From Nibribacter roseus (GTDB taxonomy: Bacteria > Bacteroidota > Bacteroidia > Cytophagales > Hymenobacteraceae), in NCBI RefSeq assembly GCF_042662225.1, contig NZ_JBHSYQ010000003.1, forward strand, positions 124,001 through 188,000: DNA of 64,000 bases, given 5' to 3'. The position numbers were made by a program, and so were the translations under genes. Shown here one piece after another: positions 51,790 to 60,817 of this stretch; position 1 is the stretch's first letter, and every line of letters begins with the position of its first letter. The notes under the pieces are model-generated. The model was not told where the DNA came from. It did not search any database and saw only the letters and a program-made list of their open reading frames with translations.

Positions 51790-52695
51790 TTACACATCCT
51801 CTTCATCAGGCAGAATTTCTACGTCCTGCACCAGCACCATTTTCTCTATTTCGCGACCTTTGGGGGTATTGGCCAAACCACCCAAGGCAGTTTCTTTGTA
51901 CTTGGTTTCCATGCTTTGCCCTACCTCGCCCAAAGCCATCACGCATTGGTCAACTGGAATAACCGGGTTTACACCGGCTATGGCAATTTGAGCACTAGAG
52001 AACGCAATGGCTGCTGCACTGGCATTCCGGACAATGCAAGGCACCTCTACCAGCCCCGCCACCGGATCACAAATGAGACCCAGCATACATTGTATGGTAA
52101 TGGCTACCGCTGCAAATGTCTGCTCTACGTTTCCGCCTAGGCAATACACAATGGCCCCTGCGCCCATGGCTGCCGCACTGCCTGTTTCAGCCTGACACCC
52201 ACCTACAGCACCTGCCAGCGAGGCATTTTGTTCAATGATTAACGCTATACCAGCCGCCACTAGTAAACCCTCATGTATTTTGCGGTCATCTAGCCCATGC
52301 TGGTCTTGCAAAGTGGTGAGCACGCCCGGAAGAATGCCCGAAGCCCCAGCGGTAGGCGCCGCTACCACCCTGCCCATACACGAGTTTACTTCCTTGGCTC
52401 CTAAAGCCCGGCTAATCAGCAACTGAAATTCAGGCGACAACACCGTTACAGGAGCTGCAGCCACTTTTTTAGCACCGTTGTTCACCATACCTGAGCGGGA
52501 AGTCATGTCTTGGCTGAGGCCGGTTTTCACGGCATCACGCATGACATCATAGGCTCGGGCTAAGCCTTCCCATATTTCATCTTCTGAGCGGCCTTTCTGC
52601 TCTATCTCGTACCCCAGTACCGGTACGTACAGCGGTTCACCAGTAGATTGGCAATGTTTCTCCCAGCTCGCAAAATCATTAAAAAGTAAGGCCAT
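51790..52695 (-). CDS. sdaAA: L-serine ammonia-lyase, iron-sulfur type, alpha subunit
   Basis: A 301-residue alpha chain of the 4Fe-4S L-serine dehydratase, which converts serine to pyruvate and ammonia. Family motifs include S-R-S-G-M-V-N-N-G-A, A-A-P-T-A-G-A-S-G-I-L-P-G, G-C-Q-A-E-T-G-S-A-A-A-M-G and C-D-P-V-A-G-L-V-E-V-P-C, with cluster cysteines in the last three. The partner beta subunit, or beta domain, is not fused or adjacent and must be encoded elsewhere. Together with the SerA/B/C genes it suggests active serine turnover. Confidence 0.93.
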   Translation of the reverse strand: MALLFNDFASWEKHCQSTGEPLYVPVLGYEIEQKGRSEDEIWEGLARAYDVMRDAVKTGLSQDMTSRSGMVNNGAKKVAAAPVTVLSPEFQLLISRALGAKEVNSCMGRVVAAPTAGASGILPGVLTTLQDQHGLDDRKIHEGLLVAAGIALIIEQNASLAGAVGGCQAETGSAAAMGAGAIVYCLGGNVEQTFAAVAITIQCMLGLICDPVAGLVEVPCIVRNASAAAIAFSSAQIAIAGVNPVIPVDQCVMALGEVGQSMETKYKETALGGLANTPKGREIEKMVLVQDVEILPDEEDV

Positions 52696-52862
52696 ATTTA
52701 AATTCTGATTTCAAAATGTAAGACAAAAAGCGTCATCAGCTTTTCAAGGCACAACTGCTTGCACAAGCGCAATTGACTTTTAAATTTACAGAAAAGATAA
52801 GTGATTCTGACGTTCCGCCCGCAAGTACCAAAGGCACAAAACTTTTACTTAGTTCCGAATCC

Positions 52863-52898
52863 GTTTTTCTTCTATTTTTCTGAAAACAGCCTTAAAAC
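52863..52898. repeat. P36 palindrome copy 22
   Basis: A 36-bp core with moderate pairing, between divergent starts and only nine bases before the Crp-like start codon, so it would be part of that gene's leader or promoter. Confidence 0.65.
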
Positions 52899-52907
52899 AC
52901 CTTTCTC

Positions 52908-53459
52908 ATGCTGGCCTCGCTGCTGAAACAGATTCCTTATTTTTCAGAAGATGACATTGCCGCCTTTGAGCCGCTCTGGAGAAAACGTGTCACCCTTAAC
53001 CGCGGCGATTTCCTGATCAGGGAAGGGCAGGTGGAGCAGCATCTGTACTTTGTTTTGAGCGGCGCGCTTTGGCTCTACTACCCGGCGCAAGATGAAAATA
53101 TCTGTGTCGGTTTTTCTTACCCCAATACGTTGGTGACAGCTTTTCCATCACTAGTGAGTCAGCAGCCTTCAACATACTGTATTCAGGCTCTCCGGAAAAG
53201 TGAGTTGTTGGCCATCTCAAAATCTGATTTTGAGGAGATTCAGGAAAAACGGCCGATATTCAGCAGGTTCTGGCGCCAGGAACTGGAAAAAGCCTTGGTG
53301 GGCAAGATGGAGCGGGAAATTGACTTACAACTCCTGAACCCCGAGCAACGCCTACAGCGCCTGCTCAACCGAAGCCCCCATATTTTTCAGTTGGTACCCC
53401 GCAAGTATATTGCCTCTTACCTGCGCATGACTCCTGAGACGCTGAGCCGCATCATGTAA
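52908..53459 (+). CDS. Crp/Fnr-family regulator
   Basis: A 183-residue regulator with an N-terminal cyclic-nucleotide-type beta-roll (N-R-G-D-F-L-I-R-E-G-Q-V-E-Q-H-L-Y-F-V and A-L-W-L-Y-Y) and a C-terminal winged helix (Y-I-A-S-Y-L-R-M-T-P-E-T-L-S-R-I). It lacks Fnr-type cysteines, and whether it binds a nucleotide is unclear. This short form is common in Bacteroidota. The DinB gene follows 69 bases later and may be its target. The start codon is nine bases from P36 copy 22. Confidence 0.88.
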   Translation: MLASLLKQIPYFSEDDIAAFEPLWRKRVTLNRGDFLIREGQVEQHLYFVLSGALWLYYPAQDENICVGFSYPNTLVTAFPSLVSQQPSTYCIQALRKSELLAISKSDFEEIQEKRPIFSRFWRQELEKALVGKMEREIDLQLLNPEQRLQRLLNRSPHIFQLVPRKYIASYLRMTPETLSRIM

Positions 53460-53528
53460 ATCTTGATTCTGGTCAAGGTTCGGTTTTGCCACGGCCTCTA
53501 CCTTTGCCAAAAAGAAACAGAAAAAGCC

Positions 53529-54098
53529 ATGAACACTACCTCTCTTCTCGCTCAGCTACAGACTCAGGTGCAGCAACTGAAAGCCTCCGTCACGTCAGAA
53601 TTTCTGCCGTTGGAAATCGCTACCTTAAATTTCAAGCCCCACGCCACGAGCTGGAGCATTCTGGAATGCCTGGAGCACCTAAACCGCTACAGCCGTTTTT
53701 ACTTGCCGCATTTTGCGAAGGCTCTTGCCGCCGCCCCCACCTTGGCCCTTCCGCAACCGGTCCGTTACTCTTGGCTAGGGAAAAAATCTTTAGACATGGT
53801 AAACCCAGGCAACGTGAAAAAGCATAAGACCCTGAAGCACATGAACCCGCACAACAGCCAGTTGACTGCCGCCGTGCTAGATGAGTTTTTACAGCACCAA
53901 GACACACTGCTCAAGTTGCTGGAAAAAGCCACCAAAGCCGATGTGAACAAGAAAACCATTCCGGTGGAATTTTTCCGCCTGCTGAAAATGCGCACGCTGG
54001 AAGCCTTTGAGTTTCTGGTTATGCACCAGCAACGGCACGTGCAGCAGGCGCAAAGGGTACAAGCACAGTCAAAGCAGCCTATTAGTTTGGTCGTGTAA
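53529..54098 (+). CDS. DinB-family protein
   Basis: A 189-residue four-helix-bundle protein with DinB/YfiT metal-site features: H52-like in A-T-S-W-S-I-L-E-C-L-E-H-L and the C-terminal H-Q-Q-R-H-V-Q-Q histidines. DinB proteins bind a divalent metal; some are thiol transferases, including bacillithiol transferases, which would fit with the presence of YtxJ (inference). The ATG at 53529 starts the proper first helix; the frame is open 22 codons upstream. It follows the Crp-like gene on the same strand. Confidence 0.8.
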   Translation: MNTTSLLAQLQTQVQQLKASVTSEFLPLEIATLNFKPHATSWSILECLEHLNRYSRFYLPHFAKALAAAPTLALPQPVRYSWLGKKSLDMVNPGNVKKHKTLKHMNPHNSQLTAAVLDEFLQHQDTLLKLLEKATKADVNKKTIPVEFFRLLKMRTLEAFEFLVMHQQRHVQQAQRVQAQSKQPISLVV

Positions 54099-54136
54099 GG
54101 TTAATCTATTCAATTATCCGGCCCTTGTTTAAAAAG

Positions 54137-54196
54137 TTTAAACCTCCTTCTCGCAGGTTCAAATAAAGAACTGAGCCCGAGGAAAGAAGGTTTAAA
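54137..54196. terminator. Long imperfect hairpin between convergent genes
   Basis: TTTAAACCTCCTT near 54137 pairs with AAGAAGGTTTAAA near 54184 with some bulges. It lies in the gap between the dinB and YD-repeat gene stops and may terminate both. Confidence 0.45.
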
Positions 54197-54229
54197 ATTC
54201 ACTACAAACTAGCAGAATCCAGGGGGAGA

Positions 54230-55048
54230 TTAATCGCAGATATAGCTGTAATTGTGCGTAACAGATTGATTACCGCTGGTACGGATTGCTTCAGTTGGTA
54301 CGCCTTGCGCATTGTAAGTATAAGCTACAGTGTAACTGTCTACCACTGCACCCGTTGATCGTCTTACAATTTTGTAGCTTGTAACATTTCCGGCATGCCA
54401 ATTAGGGGCGGGGGCGTAAATCATGGTTCTATAATATTGGTTCAGCGGAGAGGCCGGAAGCAAGTTCTTTTTACCATCATATGCAATAGTAATGTCTTCT
54501 ACAAAAAACGGAGGCGAGTTAGGCACTGATCCATCATACGCATAGGTAGTCTTCTCAATATGTGTGTTTACGCCATTAGTGTAGTCAAATTTAAACCGAT
54601 ATGGTATAGCCGTAGGCTCAGTTGCAGGGTGCACAGTAGTCTCTATTAATTGACCGGCACTGTTGTAGGTATGCAGATACACCTCAGATTCTCTGCGGTC
54701 TGGCAAGCGTGGTATACTTCTAGTTTGCTTTATAAGTTGACCTTGCGCATTGTATTCGTATTCATACAAATAGGTACCATCATTCGCGCTGCTAAGTTGC
54801 CCTTGCTCATTGTAGGTAAATTGTGTTATCCAGTTCACTGTATCACCAGTAATCTTGATCTTTACTAACTGATTCTGCTCATTGTATTCATATTGGGTGG
54901 CAAGCGGCGAGAAATGACCGCCTACAGCCACTGAAGAACTTATCCGGCAGTCGGCAAGTGGTTGGGGGTCTTCTTCATCTGTCTCCTTTTCAAAACAACT
55001 TACCAACACAACCGAACAGATCAATGGATAAAGTAATTTCCTAAACAT
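54230..55048 (-). CDS. Lipoprotein with YD-like repeats
   Basis: A 272-residue lipoprotein (cysteine 18, V-L-V-S-C-F-E-K). It contains at least four YD/RHS-type repeats of the form Y-x-Y-N-x-x-G/N-Q-L: Y-E-Y-N-E-Q-N-Q-L, F-T-Y-N-E-Q-G-Q-L, Y-E-Y-N-A-Q-G-Q-L, H-T-Y-N-S-A-G-Q-L, and a last Y-T-Y-N-A-Q-G-V. Unlike RHS toxins it is short and has no toxin tip, so it is probably a structural beta-strand surface lipoprotein. Confidence 0.78.
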   Translation of the reverse strand: MFRKLLYPLICSVVLVSCFEKETDEEDPQPLADCRISSSVAVGGHFSPLATQYEYNEQNQLVKIKITGDTVNWITQFTYNEQGQLSSANDGTYLYEYEYNAQGQLIKQTRSIPRLPDRRESEVYLHTYNSAGQLIETTVHPATEPTAIPYRFKFDYTNGVNTHIEKTTYAYDGSVPNSPPFFVEDITIAYDGKKNLLPASPLNQYYRTMIYAPAPNWHAGNVTSYKIVRRSTGAVVDSYTVAYTYNAQGVPTEAIRTSGNQSVTHNYSYICD

Positions 55049-55100
55049 GTTATTGAATAAATTATAGGATAATGACAGATTATATACTGTAAGTATACTA

Positions 55101-55149
55101 TTTATTTCAATTAAAGTATCTGTTTATCAGCTACTTTAATTGAAATAAA
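55101..55149. terminator. AT-rich perfect hairpin
   Basis: An 18-bp perfect stem (TTTATTTCAATTAAAGTA and its complement) with a 13-base loop, 21 bases past the minus-strand stop at 55171. It is too AT-rich to be a typical terminator; it may equally be an operator upstream of the lipoprotein gene at 55048. Confidence 0.5.
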
Positions 55150-55170
55150 ACCAAAAACGCAAAGAGCCTT

Positions 55171-56595
55171 TTAGGACAAAGAAAGATGCACATCAATTAT
55201 TTCACGCTCCCCCGTCTCAAGGTTCACCTTCCAAAGTTCGTGGGCGTTGGTGTTGGTAATCCAGAGAGAGCCTTGGTGGAATAATACATCATTAGGCTCA
55301 TCCAGACCAGCCACAACCGTTTTAATTTGCTCTTTCTGCAGGTCAAGGACTTTTACTTTGCCGTTGTAGGTGTCTGCCAGATAAAGTTTCTTAGCGTGGT
55401 GTGTTATTCCTATACAGTGTTGTAGGTAAGCATCATAAAAATCACCGTCCTCATCTCCGAACTCAAACAGGCCACGGCCAATGAGGGTGGTGACAGTGCC
55501 TTGCTCCAGATTGACAGCACGCACGGCACTGGCTTCAGGATCAGCTACGTACAGGGTGCGGTCTAATATAGTGAGGCCGCTGGGCTGGTTAAAAGCTGCT
55601 TCGCGCAGAATACCATCGGCCAGGGCTTCGCGACCAGTGCCGGCAAAGCGGTATACTTTTTCTGTCTCAAGGTTCATGCAGAGCAATTGGTGATTGCCGG
55701 CACTGGCTATGTATAGATGGTCACCGTCCAGACATAAATCCCAGGGGCTGTTGGGGTGTACCGGTTCGTCTAGCTGATCAAAGAAAAAATAATAACTCAC
55801 CTCACCCGTTCCGGCGGCAGTGGTCACTTCTCTAGTGGCTAAGTTTACCTTTCGGATGGCGTGGTTACCGGCATCAGCTATGTATAAAAAATCATTGTAT
55901 ATGGCCAAACCGTGTGGTTCACTGAAGCGAGCCTCAGCATTGTTCCCGTTCTCAAAGCCTTGTATTCCGCTGCCAATCACTTCCAGCACCTGTCCGTTTG
56001 TGTTCAGCTTCAGTATTCTGTTGTGGCCGCTATCTGAGACATAAAGATCTCCAGATTCATCGGCTATCAACTTTGAGGGGAAGCGCAGAAAACGGGAATT
56101 TGCCTTTTCTCTTTTGAACGGAAAAGGGGTACGGTCTATCTTGTCCCCGAATGATTGAATGAGCTCTTCAATGTGTGGCTTGATGATGTCATAGATTCCT
56201 TCGCCAGGCTTTTGCCCCACAATTTTGCCGTTGGGGTCTATAAGGGCCACGGTAGGCCAGGCGCTCACGGCGTACTGCTTCCAGACTTCAAAATCGGCAT
56301 CATTCACTACAGGATGCTCAATCCCGAACTTCAGAATAGCCTGCCGAATTGCGTTCAGACGCTTCTCGGCGTCAAACTTACCAGAGTGCACGCCAATCAC
56401 CACCAGTTCCTGCGGGTATTCCTTTTCAAGCTGCTTCAGGTCGGGCAGCAGGTGCTGGCAGTTGATACAGCCGAAGGTCCAGAAATCGAGCAGCACAATT
56501 TTGCCCCTGAAGTCTTTTAAAGAATAGGCCCGGTCGGTGTTGAGCCAGCCGTGGCGGGTGTTTATTTCTGGGGCATTAACGCGTCCGGTGAGCAT
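55171..56595 (-). CDS. Thioredoxin-like protein with NHL beta-propeller
   Basis: A 474-residue cytoplasmic protein. Residues 1-150 are a thioredoxin fold of the TlpA/AhpC type with C43-I-N-C46 (F-W-T-F-G-C-I-N-C-Q-H-L). Residues 170-470 form an NHL-repeat beta-propeller (repeated L-Y-V/I-A-D-x-x-N-H-x-I-R/L-x-V-N-L). The same arrangement is known in NHLRC2 of animals and in bacterial homologues. The cysteine pair suggests redox activity; the propeller a binding role. The physiological substrate is unknown. There is no signal peptide. Confidence 0.88.
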   Translation of the reverse strand: MLTGRVNAPEINTRHGWLNTDRAYSLKDFRGKIVLLDFWTFGCINCQHLLPDLKQLEKEYPQELVVIGVHSGKFDAEKRLNAIRQAILKFGIEHPVVNDADFEVWKQYAVSAWPTVALIDPNGKIVGQKPGEGIYDIIKPHIEELIQSFGDKIDRTPFPFKREKANSRFLRFPSKLIADESGDLYVSDSGHNRILKLNTNGQVLEVIGSGIQGFENGNNAEARFSEPHGLAIYNDFLYIADAGNHAIRKVNLATREVTTAAGTGEVSYYFFFDQLDEPVHPNSPWDLCLDGDHLYIASAGNHQLLCMNLETEKVYRFAGTGREALADGILREAAFNQPSGLTILDRTLYVADPEASAVRAVNLEQGTVTTLIGRGLFEFGDEDGDFYDAYLQHCIGITHHAKKLYLADTYNGKVKVLDLQKEQIKTVVAGLDEPNDVLFHQGSLWITNTNAHELWKVNLETGEREIIDVHLSLS

Positions 56596-56691
56596 AGTTT
56601 ATAGTAGAAGCTTACCTAAGTGAACCCTGCTGCTGCTAAAAAGTTACGCCTCCGCGGGTAGCTCGCTTGCCCCAAGTCCGGCAGAAAACCT

Positions 56692-56699
56692 TATTTTTG
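56692..56699 (+). promoter_or_regulatory. -7 promoter element upstream of the GspG-like gene
   Basis: TATTTTTG matches TAnnTTTG; TTG at 56667-56669 lies 22 bases upstream as a possible -33 element. Predicted leader about 75 bases. Confidence 0.45.
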
Positions 56700-56781
56700 C
56701 TTGTACCTAAATGGCTACAACACAGTCTAAAGAAGCTTACTTAAGAAGGAACGTTGGTTTCTAAACTCAATATACAGACGC

Positions 56782-57243
56782 ATGAATAAGATATTAGATT
56801 TTGTAGCGCTTCTCTTTGACATCAGGACAAACCGAAATTCAGAAGGAAATTCTTACCGGCCTCGGCTTTGGCTTCCTGTTTTGCTGCATTACCTGAAGCT
56901 GGCAGTAATCATATTTGCGGGATCAATAGTGTTGCTCCTCATCATCAGCTTGTTGACAAAAACGTACTTTAAAGAGCGCAACACCCATCGGCAACTGGAA
57001 AAACTAAGTACCCAGCTTGTACAATACCAGCAGAAGCACAAGACGCTACCCATCACTTTAGAAAATTTTATAGCCAACGACCCGCTGAAAAGAGACATGA
57101 CCATTGACAGCTGGGGGAATGGGATAAATTACACACCTAACCACACCGGACGAAGCTTTACCCTCACCTCACCGGGACCAGACCGGAAACTTCATACAGA
57201 AGATGATCTACAGGTACAATCAGCCAATAGGTCTGCTCTTTAG
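56782..57243 (+). CDS. Membrane-anchored protein with GspG-like C-terminal domain
   Basis: A 153-residue protein: about 30 polar residues, one transmembrane helix (about 33-58), then a periplasmic domain. The domain resembles the C-terminal part of type II secretion pseudopilin GspG (D-P-L-K-R-D, D-S-W-G-N-G-I-N-Y, and S-P-G-P-D-R-K-L-H-T-E-D-D-L). The N-terminal prepilin cleavage and methylation motif is missing. So this is a domain borrowed from pseudopilins rather than a pilin, or an unprocessed relative. No secretion genes are nearby. Confidence 0.65.
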   Translation: MNKILDFVALLFDIRTNRNSEGNSYRPRLWLPVLLHYLKLAVIIFAGSIVLLLIISLLTKTYFKERNTHRQLEKLSTQLVQYQQKHKTLPITLENFIANDPLKRDMTIDSWGNGINYTPNHTGRSFTLTSPGPDRKLHTEDDLQVQSANRSAL

Positions 57244-57403
57244 CTGCTAAGTACCGCCGTATTCATTGTTATACCCTCCACTAAACCGGAGCGCCTTACT
57301 GGTGGCTTTCTTACAGCTCTGGCATTTCTAGGTAAATTGCTAGCTGAACTAGACTGCTAAAACTCCGTACAAACGGAAGTTCTTCTCACCAGAATTAGAT
57401 TGT

Positions 57404-58252
57404 ATGACAACATTATTTACTCAAACTCCTCTTCGTCAATTGCGGCACCTGCTGTTAGTTCCTTGCCTTTGGTTCTCCTTTTTACCAACCACAACATTTG
57501 CGCAGGTTACTTCCACTGTTCCTGCTGATACCTTACAAGCAACAGAGGCAGTATTAGACACCACGCTAACTTCTACTAAGCCATTAAATCCTGATCTGCG
57601 GAAAGGTGAACTCAGGAAAAGAATTATTGCCCCGGCTATTTTTGTGGGACTTGGTCTGCTGATGATTGACAACCCCGTATACGACCGGCACGACTTCCGC
57701 TATGACCTGCGCACAAAGCCTTTCCCCAACTTCAAAACCGACATAGATGATTACACTATCTTCTTGCCGGCAGTTGGCTTGACCGCCTTCAATATTTTAT
57801 CGTCGCAAAACAGGCACGACGTTACGCGGCAAATAGGGTTGTTGGCTGCCTCTGGCGCACTGGCTTCAGGTATTTTGTGGCCCCTTAAAAAGGTAACCGC
57901 CGTGCCCCGGCCCAATGAAGAAAACGCTTATTCTTTTCCGTCTGGCCATACCACCTATGCGTTTGTAGTAGCCACTATGGTGAGCCGTGAGTTCAAAGGA
58001 AAAAGCAAATGGATTGGAATTGCCAGCTACACCGCCGCCGGTACTACTGGTATGATGCGCGTTTTGAATGATGCCCACTGGTTTTCAGATGTGCTAGCCG
58101 GTGCCGGAGTAGGCATTTTGTCTACCAACCTGGTGTATTTAGCGCATGACCGCTGGTTCCGTAACAAAGGCTTGAACACTGACACTGCTATTTACCCCAC
58201 CATACTGCCTAACGGATCGCCTGGGGTTGGCTTGGTTATTCACCTAAACTAA
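57404..58252 (+). CDS. PAP2-family membrane-associated phosphatase (first of pair)
   Basis: A 282-residue protein with a signal-like N-terminus (T-T-F-A-Q) and the PAP2 motifs: K-K-V-T-A-V-P-R-P-N-E, Y-S-F-P-S-G-H-T-T-Y-A-F, and R-V-L-N-D-A-H-W-F-S-D-V-L-A-G. The histidines and arginines of the vanadium-haloperoxidase-like active site are complete. It probably removes phosphate from lipid phosphates (for example undecaprenyl diphosphate or phosphatidate) at the periplasmic side. The next gene is a close paralogue. Confidence 0.9.
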   Translation: MTTLFTQTPLRQLRHLLLVPCLWFSFLPTTTFAQVTSTVPADTLQATEAVLDTTLTSTKPLNPDLRKGELRKRIIAPAIFVGLGLLMIDNPVYDRHDFRYDLRTKPFPNFKTDIDDYTIFLPAVGLTAFNILSSQNRHDVTRQIGLLAASGALASGILWPLKKVTAVPRPNEENAYSFPSGHTTYAFVVATMVSREFKGKSKWIGIASYTAAGTTGMMRVLNDAHWFSDVLAGAGVGILSTNLVYLAHDRWFRNKGLNTDTAIYPTILPNGSPGVGLVIHLN

Positions 58253-58262
58253 TAATTCTGCT

Positions 58263-58298
58263 GTTTTAGCTTTGTTTTCTGAAAAACAAGCCTAAAAC
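58263..58298. repeat. P36 palindrome copy 23
   Basis: A 36-bp core close to consensus, with CT / AG flanks, between the two PAP2 genes. Confidence 0.85.
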
Positions 58299-58357
58299 AG
58301 CTATTACCGTTGTGCTCTAATTATGTATACTTGCTGTTTCTCAAGCTAAATATTCAC

Positions 58358-59143
58358 GTGAACATCAAGAAACTATTTGCGGTACACCTGTTGTGGCTGA
58401 CGGTGGCTTCCAAGGCTTTTGCCCAAGTTGTTCCTGCCGATACAGTGGCAGTGCCGTTGCCAGACACTCCAACCTCACAGAAATTAGAAGAAAGCCACTC
58501 CACCGGCCGCTTTGTTAAAAGAGCAGTCATTCCGTCGGTTGCACTCATAGGCTTGGGCTTATCTACCATGAAAGACAATGGCTTTTACAGCAGCTATGAC
58601 GCCAGTAGAGATGCCCGCCGCGCTTTCCCTAACTTCAACAACAACCTTGATGATTACCTTTTCTTTGTGCCTATTGCAGGTCTGTATGGCTTCAACCTTT
58701 TCTCGTCACAGAACCGCCACGACATAAGGAGACAAACTGGATTGGTATTGGCTTCTGGCTTAGTCACCACTGCCCTAGTATACCCTACCAAAATTTTAAC
58801 GGCACAGGAAAGACCCAATGGGCTGCCCCGGGCTTTTCCCTCGGGCCATACTGCCTATGCCTTTACCATTGCCACCATTGTAGATAAAGAATTCAGAGAC
58901 AAAAGCGTTTGGATAAGCGTGGGCAGTTACACCATTGCCACGGCCACGGGGGTTATGCGTGTGCTCAACAATGAACACTGGATGTCTGATGTATTAGCCG
59001 GCGCTGGCGTAGGTATTCTCTCCGTGAACACAGTTTACTTTATACATAACCGATTAGCCAAAGACAAAGGGCTCAACACCAGCCTTGTGCCTACGGTTTT
59101 ACCCAACGGCAGTTTGGGCATGGGCATGGTAGTACAATTTTAA
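58358..59143 (+). CDS. PAP2-family membrane-associated phosphatase (second of pair)
   Basis: A 261-residue paralogue of the preceding protein: same order, same signal-type start (K-A-F-A-Q), and the motifs K-I-L-T-A-Q-E-R-P-N-G, F-P-S-G-H-T-A-Y-A-F and R-V-L-N-N-E-H-W-M-S-D-V-L-A-G. The frame opens at a TTG at 58310, but the GTG at 58358 begins a standard signal peptide and has a TATACTTG element upstream (58326-58333). The two genes arose by tandem duplication; P36 copy 23 lies between them. Confidence 0.88.
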   Translation: MNIKKLFAVHLLWLTVASKAFAQVVPADTVAVPLPDTPTSQKLEESHSTGRFVKRAVIPSVALIGLGLSTMKDNGFYSSYDASRDARRAFPNFNNNLDDYLFFVPIAGLYGFNLFSSQNRHDIRRQTGLVLASGLVTTALVYPTKILTAQERPNGLPRAFPSGHTAYAFTIATIVDKEFRDKSVWISVGSYTIATATGVMRVLNNEHWMSDVLAGAGVGILSVNTVYFIHNRLAKDKGLNTSLVPTVLPNGSLGMGMVVQF

Positions 59144-59289
59144 TTGCTGATTGGTAGTTGTTTGTTGCTGTTTTGAATTCCTTTTTATGAGAGCTGTGGG
59201 TAATCATGCTTCTGAAAGATTTTCTCTTCAAAAGAAATCTTACGTATGAACAAATAACAATGAGCAAGGAACAACCAGCAATTAAAAAA

Positions 59290-60795
59290 ATGAAAATTCT
59301 GACTGCCGCCCAAACTCGTGAGGCCGATGCTTACACCATTGCCCATGAACCCATTTCGTCTATTGATTTGATGGAAAGGGCCGCTGGCGCGTTAGTTCAG
59401 TGGATTGAAAAAGAATATGGGCCAGAGCAGCCTTGGTATATTTTCTGCGGACCTGGCAATAACGGCGGAGATGGATTGGCTGTAGCCCGCTTGCTGTTTC
59501 AAAGAGCTTATGATGTTCAGGTGGTACTCGTGACCGAAGGCCAGAACCATTCGCCTGACTTTCAACAGAACCTGAACCGACTTCCTACAGAAATACCGGT
59601 TACGCGCACCGCTTCTCCAGACGATTTACCTTCACTGCTCTCTTATGCCATGGTGCTGGACGGGCTGTTTGGCTCCGGCTTGTCCAGGCCATTGGTTGGT
59701 TTACACGCTCAAGCAGTACAGCATATAAATAACAGTGCGGCTACTGTCATCGCCATTGACCTTCCTTCCGGGCTTTTTGCAGACGCCCCAACTCCTACAG
59801 ATAGTGCCGTAGTGGAAGCAGACGTGACTCTTTCCTTCGAAAGACCTAAACTGGCCTTTCTTCTCCCGGAATCAGGTAGTTTTGTGGGGAAGTGGCACGT
59901 GTTGCCCATAGGCCTACACCCTGATTTTCTGAACAAGGCAGATTCTCCTTATTCGTTGCTCACCCCGGAGCGCTTAAAGGAGGTTCTAAAGCCGAGGCTG
60001 AAATTCACGCACAAAGGAACTTACGGCAATGCGTTACTGGTAGGGGGCAGCTACGGAAAAATAGGAGCCATTACCTTGGCAGCGAAGGCTGCGCTTAGAG
60101 CTGGGGTTGGCTTACTGACAGTGCAAACCCCTATGGTGGGCTATTCTATTTTGCAGGTGGCTGTGCCAGAAGCCATGGCACTCTCTGATGCACATGAGCA
60201 GCACATCACTGCTTTTCCGGAAGAGGTAAACCAATACCAGTGCATAGGAATAGGACCCGGTTTAGGGCAGGCAGCAGATACGGCGCTGGCACTAGAAAAA
60301 TTGTTCCGGCAGGCTTTGCCTCCTTTGGTGTTAGACGCTGATGCCCTTAATTTATTAGCACTTGACCGTCAGTTGCTGCGCAATTTACCTGCCAACAGCA
60401 TACTTACTCCCCACCCTAAAGAGTTTGAGCGATTGGCTAGCCCAGCTAAGCATGACTACCATCGTCTGCAACTACTCAAAGACTTCTGTCAGGAACATGA
60501 ATGTTACGTTGTGCTGAAAGGGTACCATACCTGTATTGGCACACCCACTGGTGAATGTTACTTCAACACCACCGGGAATCCTGGTATGGCTACAGGCGGC
60601 ACCGGAGATACCCTTACCGGAATTTTGGCAGGCTTGAGAGCACAAGGCTTTTCTCCTTTAGACACTTGCCTGGTGGGTGTGTATTTACATGGTTTGGCCG
60701 GTGATTTGGCAGCGGAGCAAGAAGGAGAGTATGCTTTGATTGCTTCTGATGTTACTCAGTATCTAGGGAAAGCCTTTCAACAATTGCTGCAATAG
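59290..60795 (+). CDS. nnr: Bifunctional NAD(P)H-hydrate epimerase/dehydratase
   Basis: A two-domain repair enzyme that restores hydrated NAD(P)H. The N-terminal half (about 1-210) is the YjeF epimerase (G-P-G-N-N-G-G-D-G-L-A-V-A-R and L-D-G-L-F-G-S-G-L). The C-terminal half (about 215-500) is the ATP/ADP-dependent dehydratase of the ribokinase fold (L-T-P-H-P-K-E-F-E-R-L and T-G-G-T-G-D-T-L-T-G-I-L-A-G). I place the start at the ATG at 59290, which gives the family's usual M-K-I-L-T-A-A-Q. ATGs at 59260 and 59206 are in frame. It is expressed alone. Confidence 0.93.
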   Translation: MKILTAAQTREADAYTIAHEPISSIDLMERAAGALVQWIEKEYGPEQPWYIFCGPGNNGGDGLAVARLLFQRAYDVQVVLVTEGQNHSPDFQQNLNRLPTEIPVTRTASPDDLPSLLSYAMVLDGLFGSGLSRPLVGLHAQAVQHINNSAATVIAIDLPSGLFADAPTPTDSAVVEADVTLSFERPKLAFLLPESGSFVGKWHVLPIGLHPDFLNKADSPYSLLTPERLKEVLKPRLKFTHKGTYGNALLVGGSYGKIGAITLAAKAALRAGVGLLTVQTPMVGYSILQVAVPEAMALSDAHEQHITAFPEEVNQYQCIGIGPGLGQAADTALALEKLFRQALPPLVLDADALNLLALDRQLLRNLPANSILTPHPKEFERLASPAKHDYHRLQLLKDFCQEHECYVVLKGYHTCIGTPTGECYFNTTGNPGMATGGTGDTLTGILAGLRAQGFSPLDTCLVGVYLHGLAGDLAAEQEGEYALIASDVTQYLGKAFQQLLQ

Positions 60796-60817
60796 GTTCT
60801 GTTGGTGGAAAACCAAT

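Noticed and set aside
54121..54200. Possible tRNA because of a GGTTCAAAT sequence
   Set aside because: No acceptor stem, anticodon arm or D arm can be folded around it; the region forms a simple long hairpin instead.
54230..55048. YD-repeat lipoprotein as an RHS-type toxin
   Set aside because: Only about 270 residues, no RHS core, no toxin tip and no immunity gene next to it.
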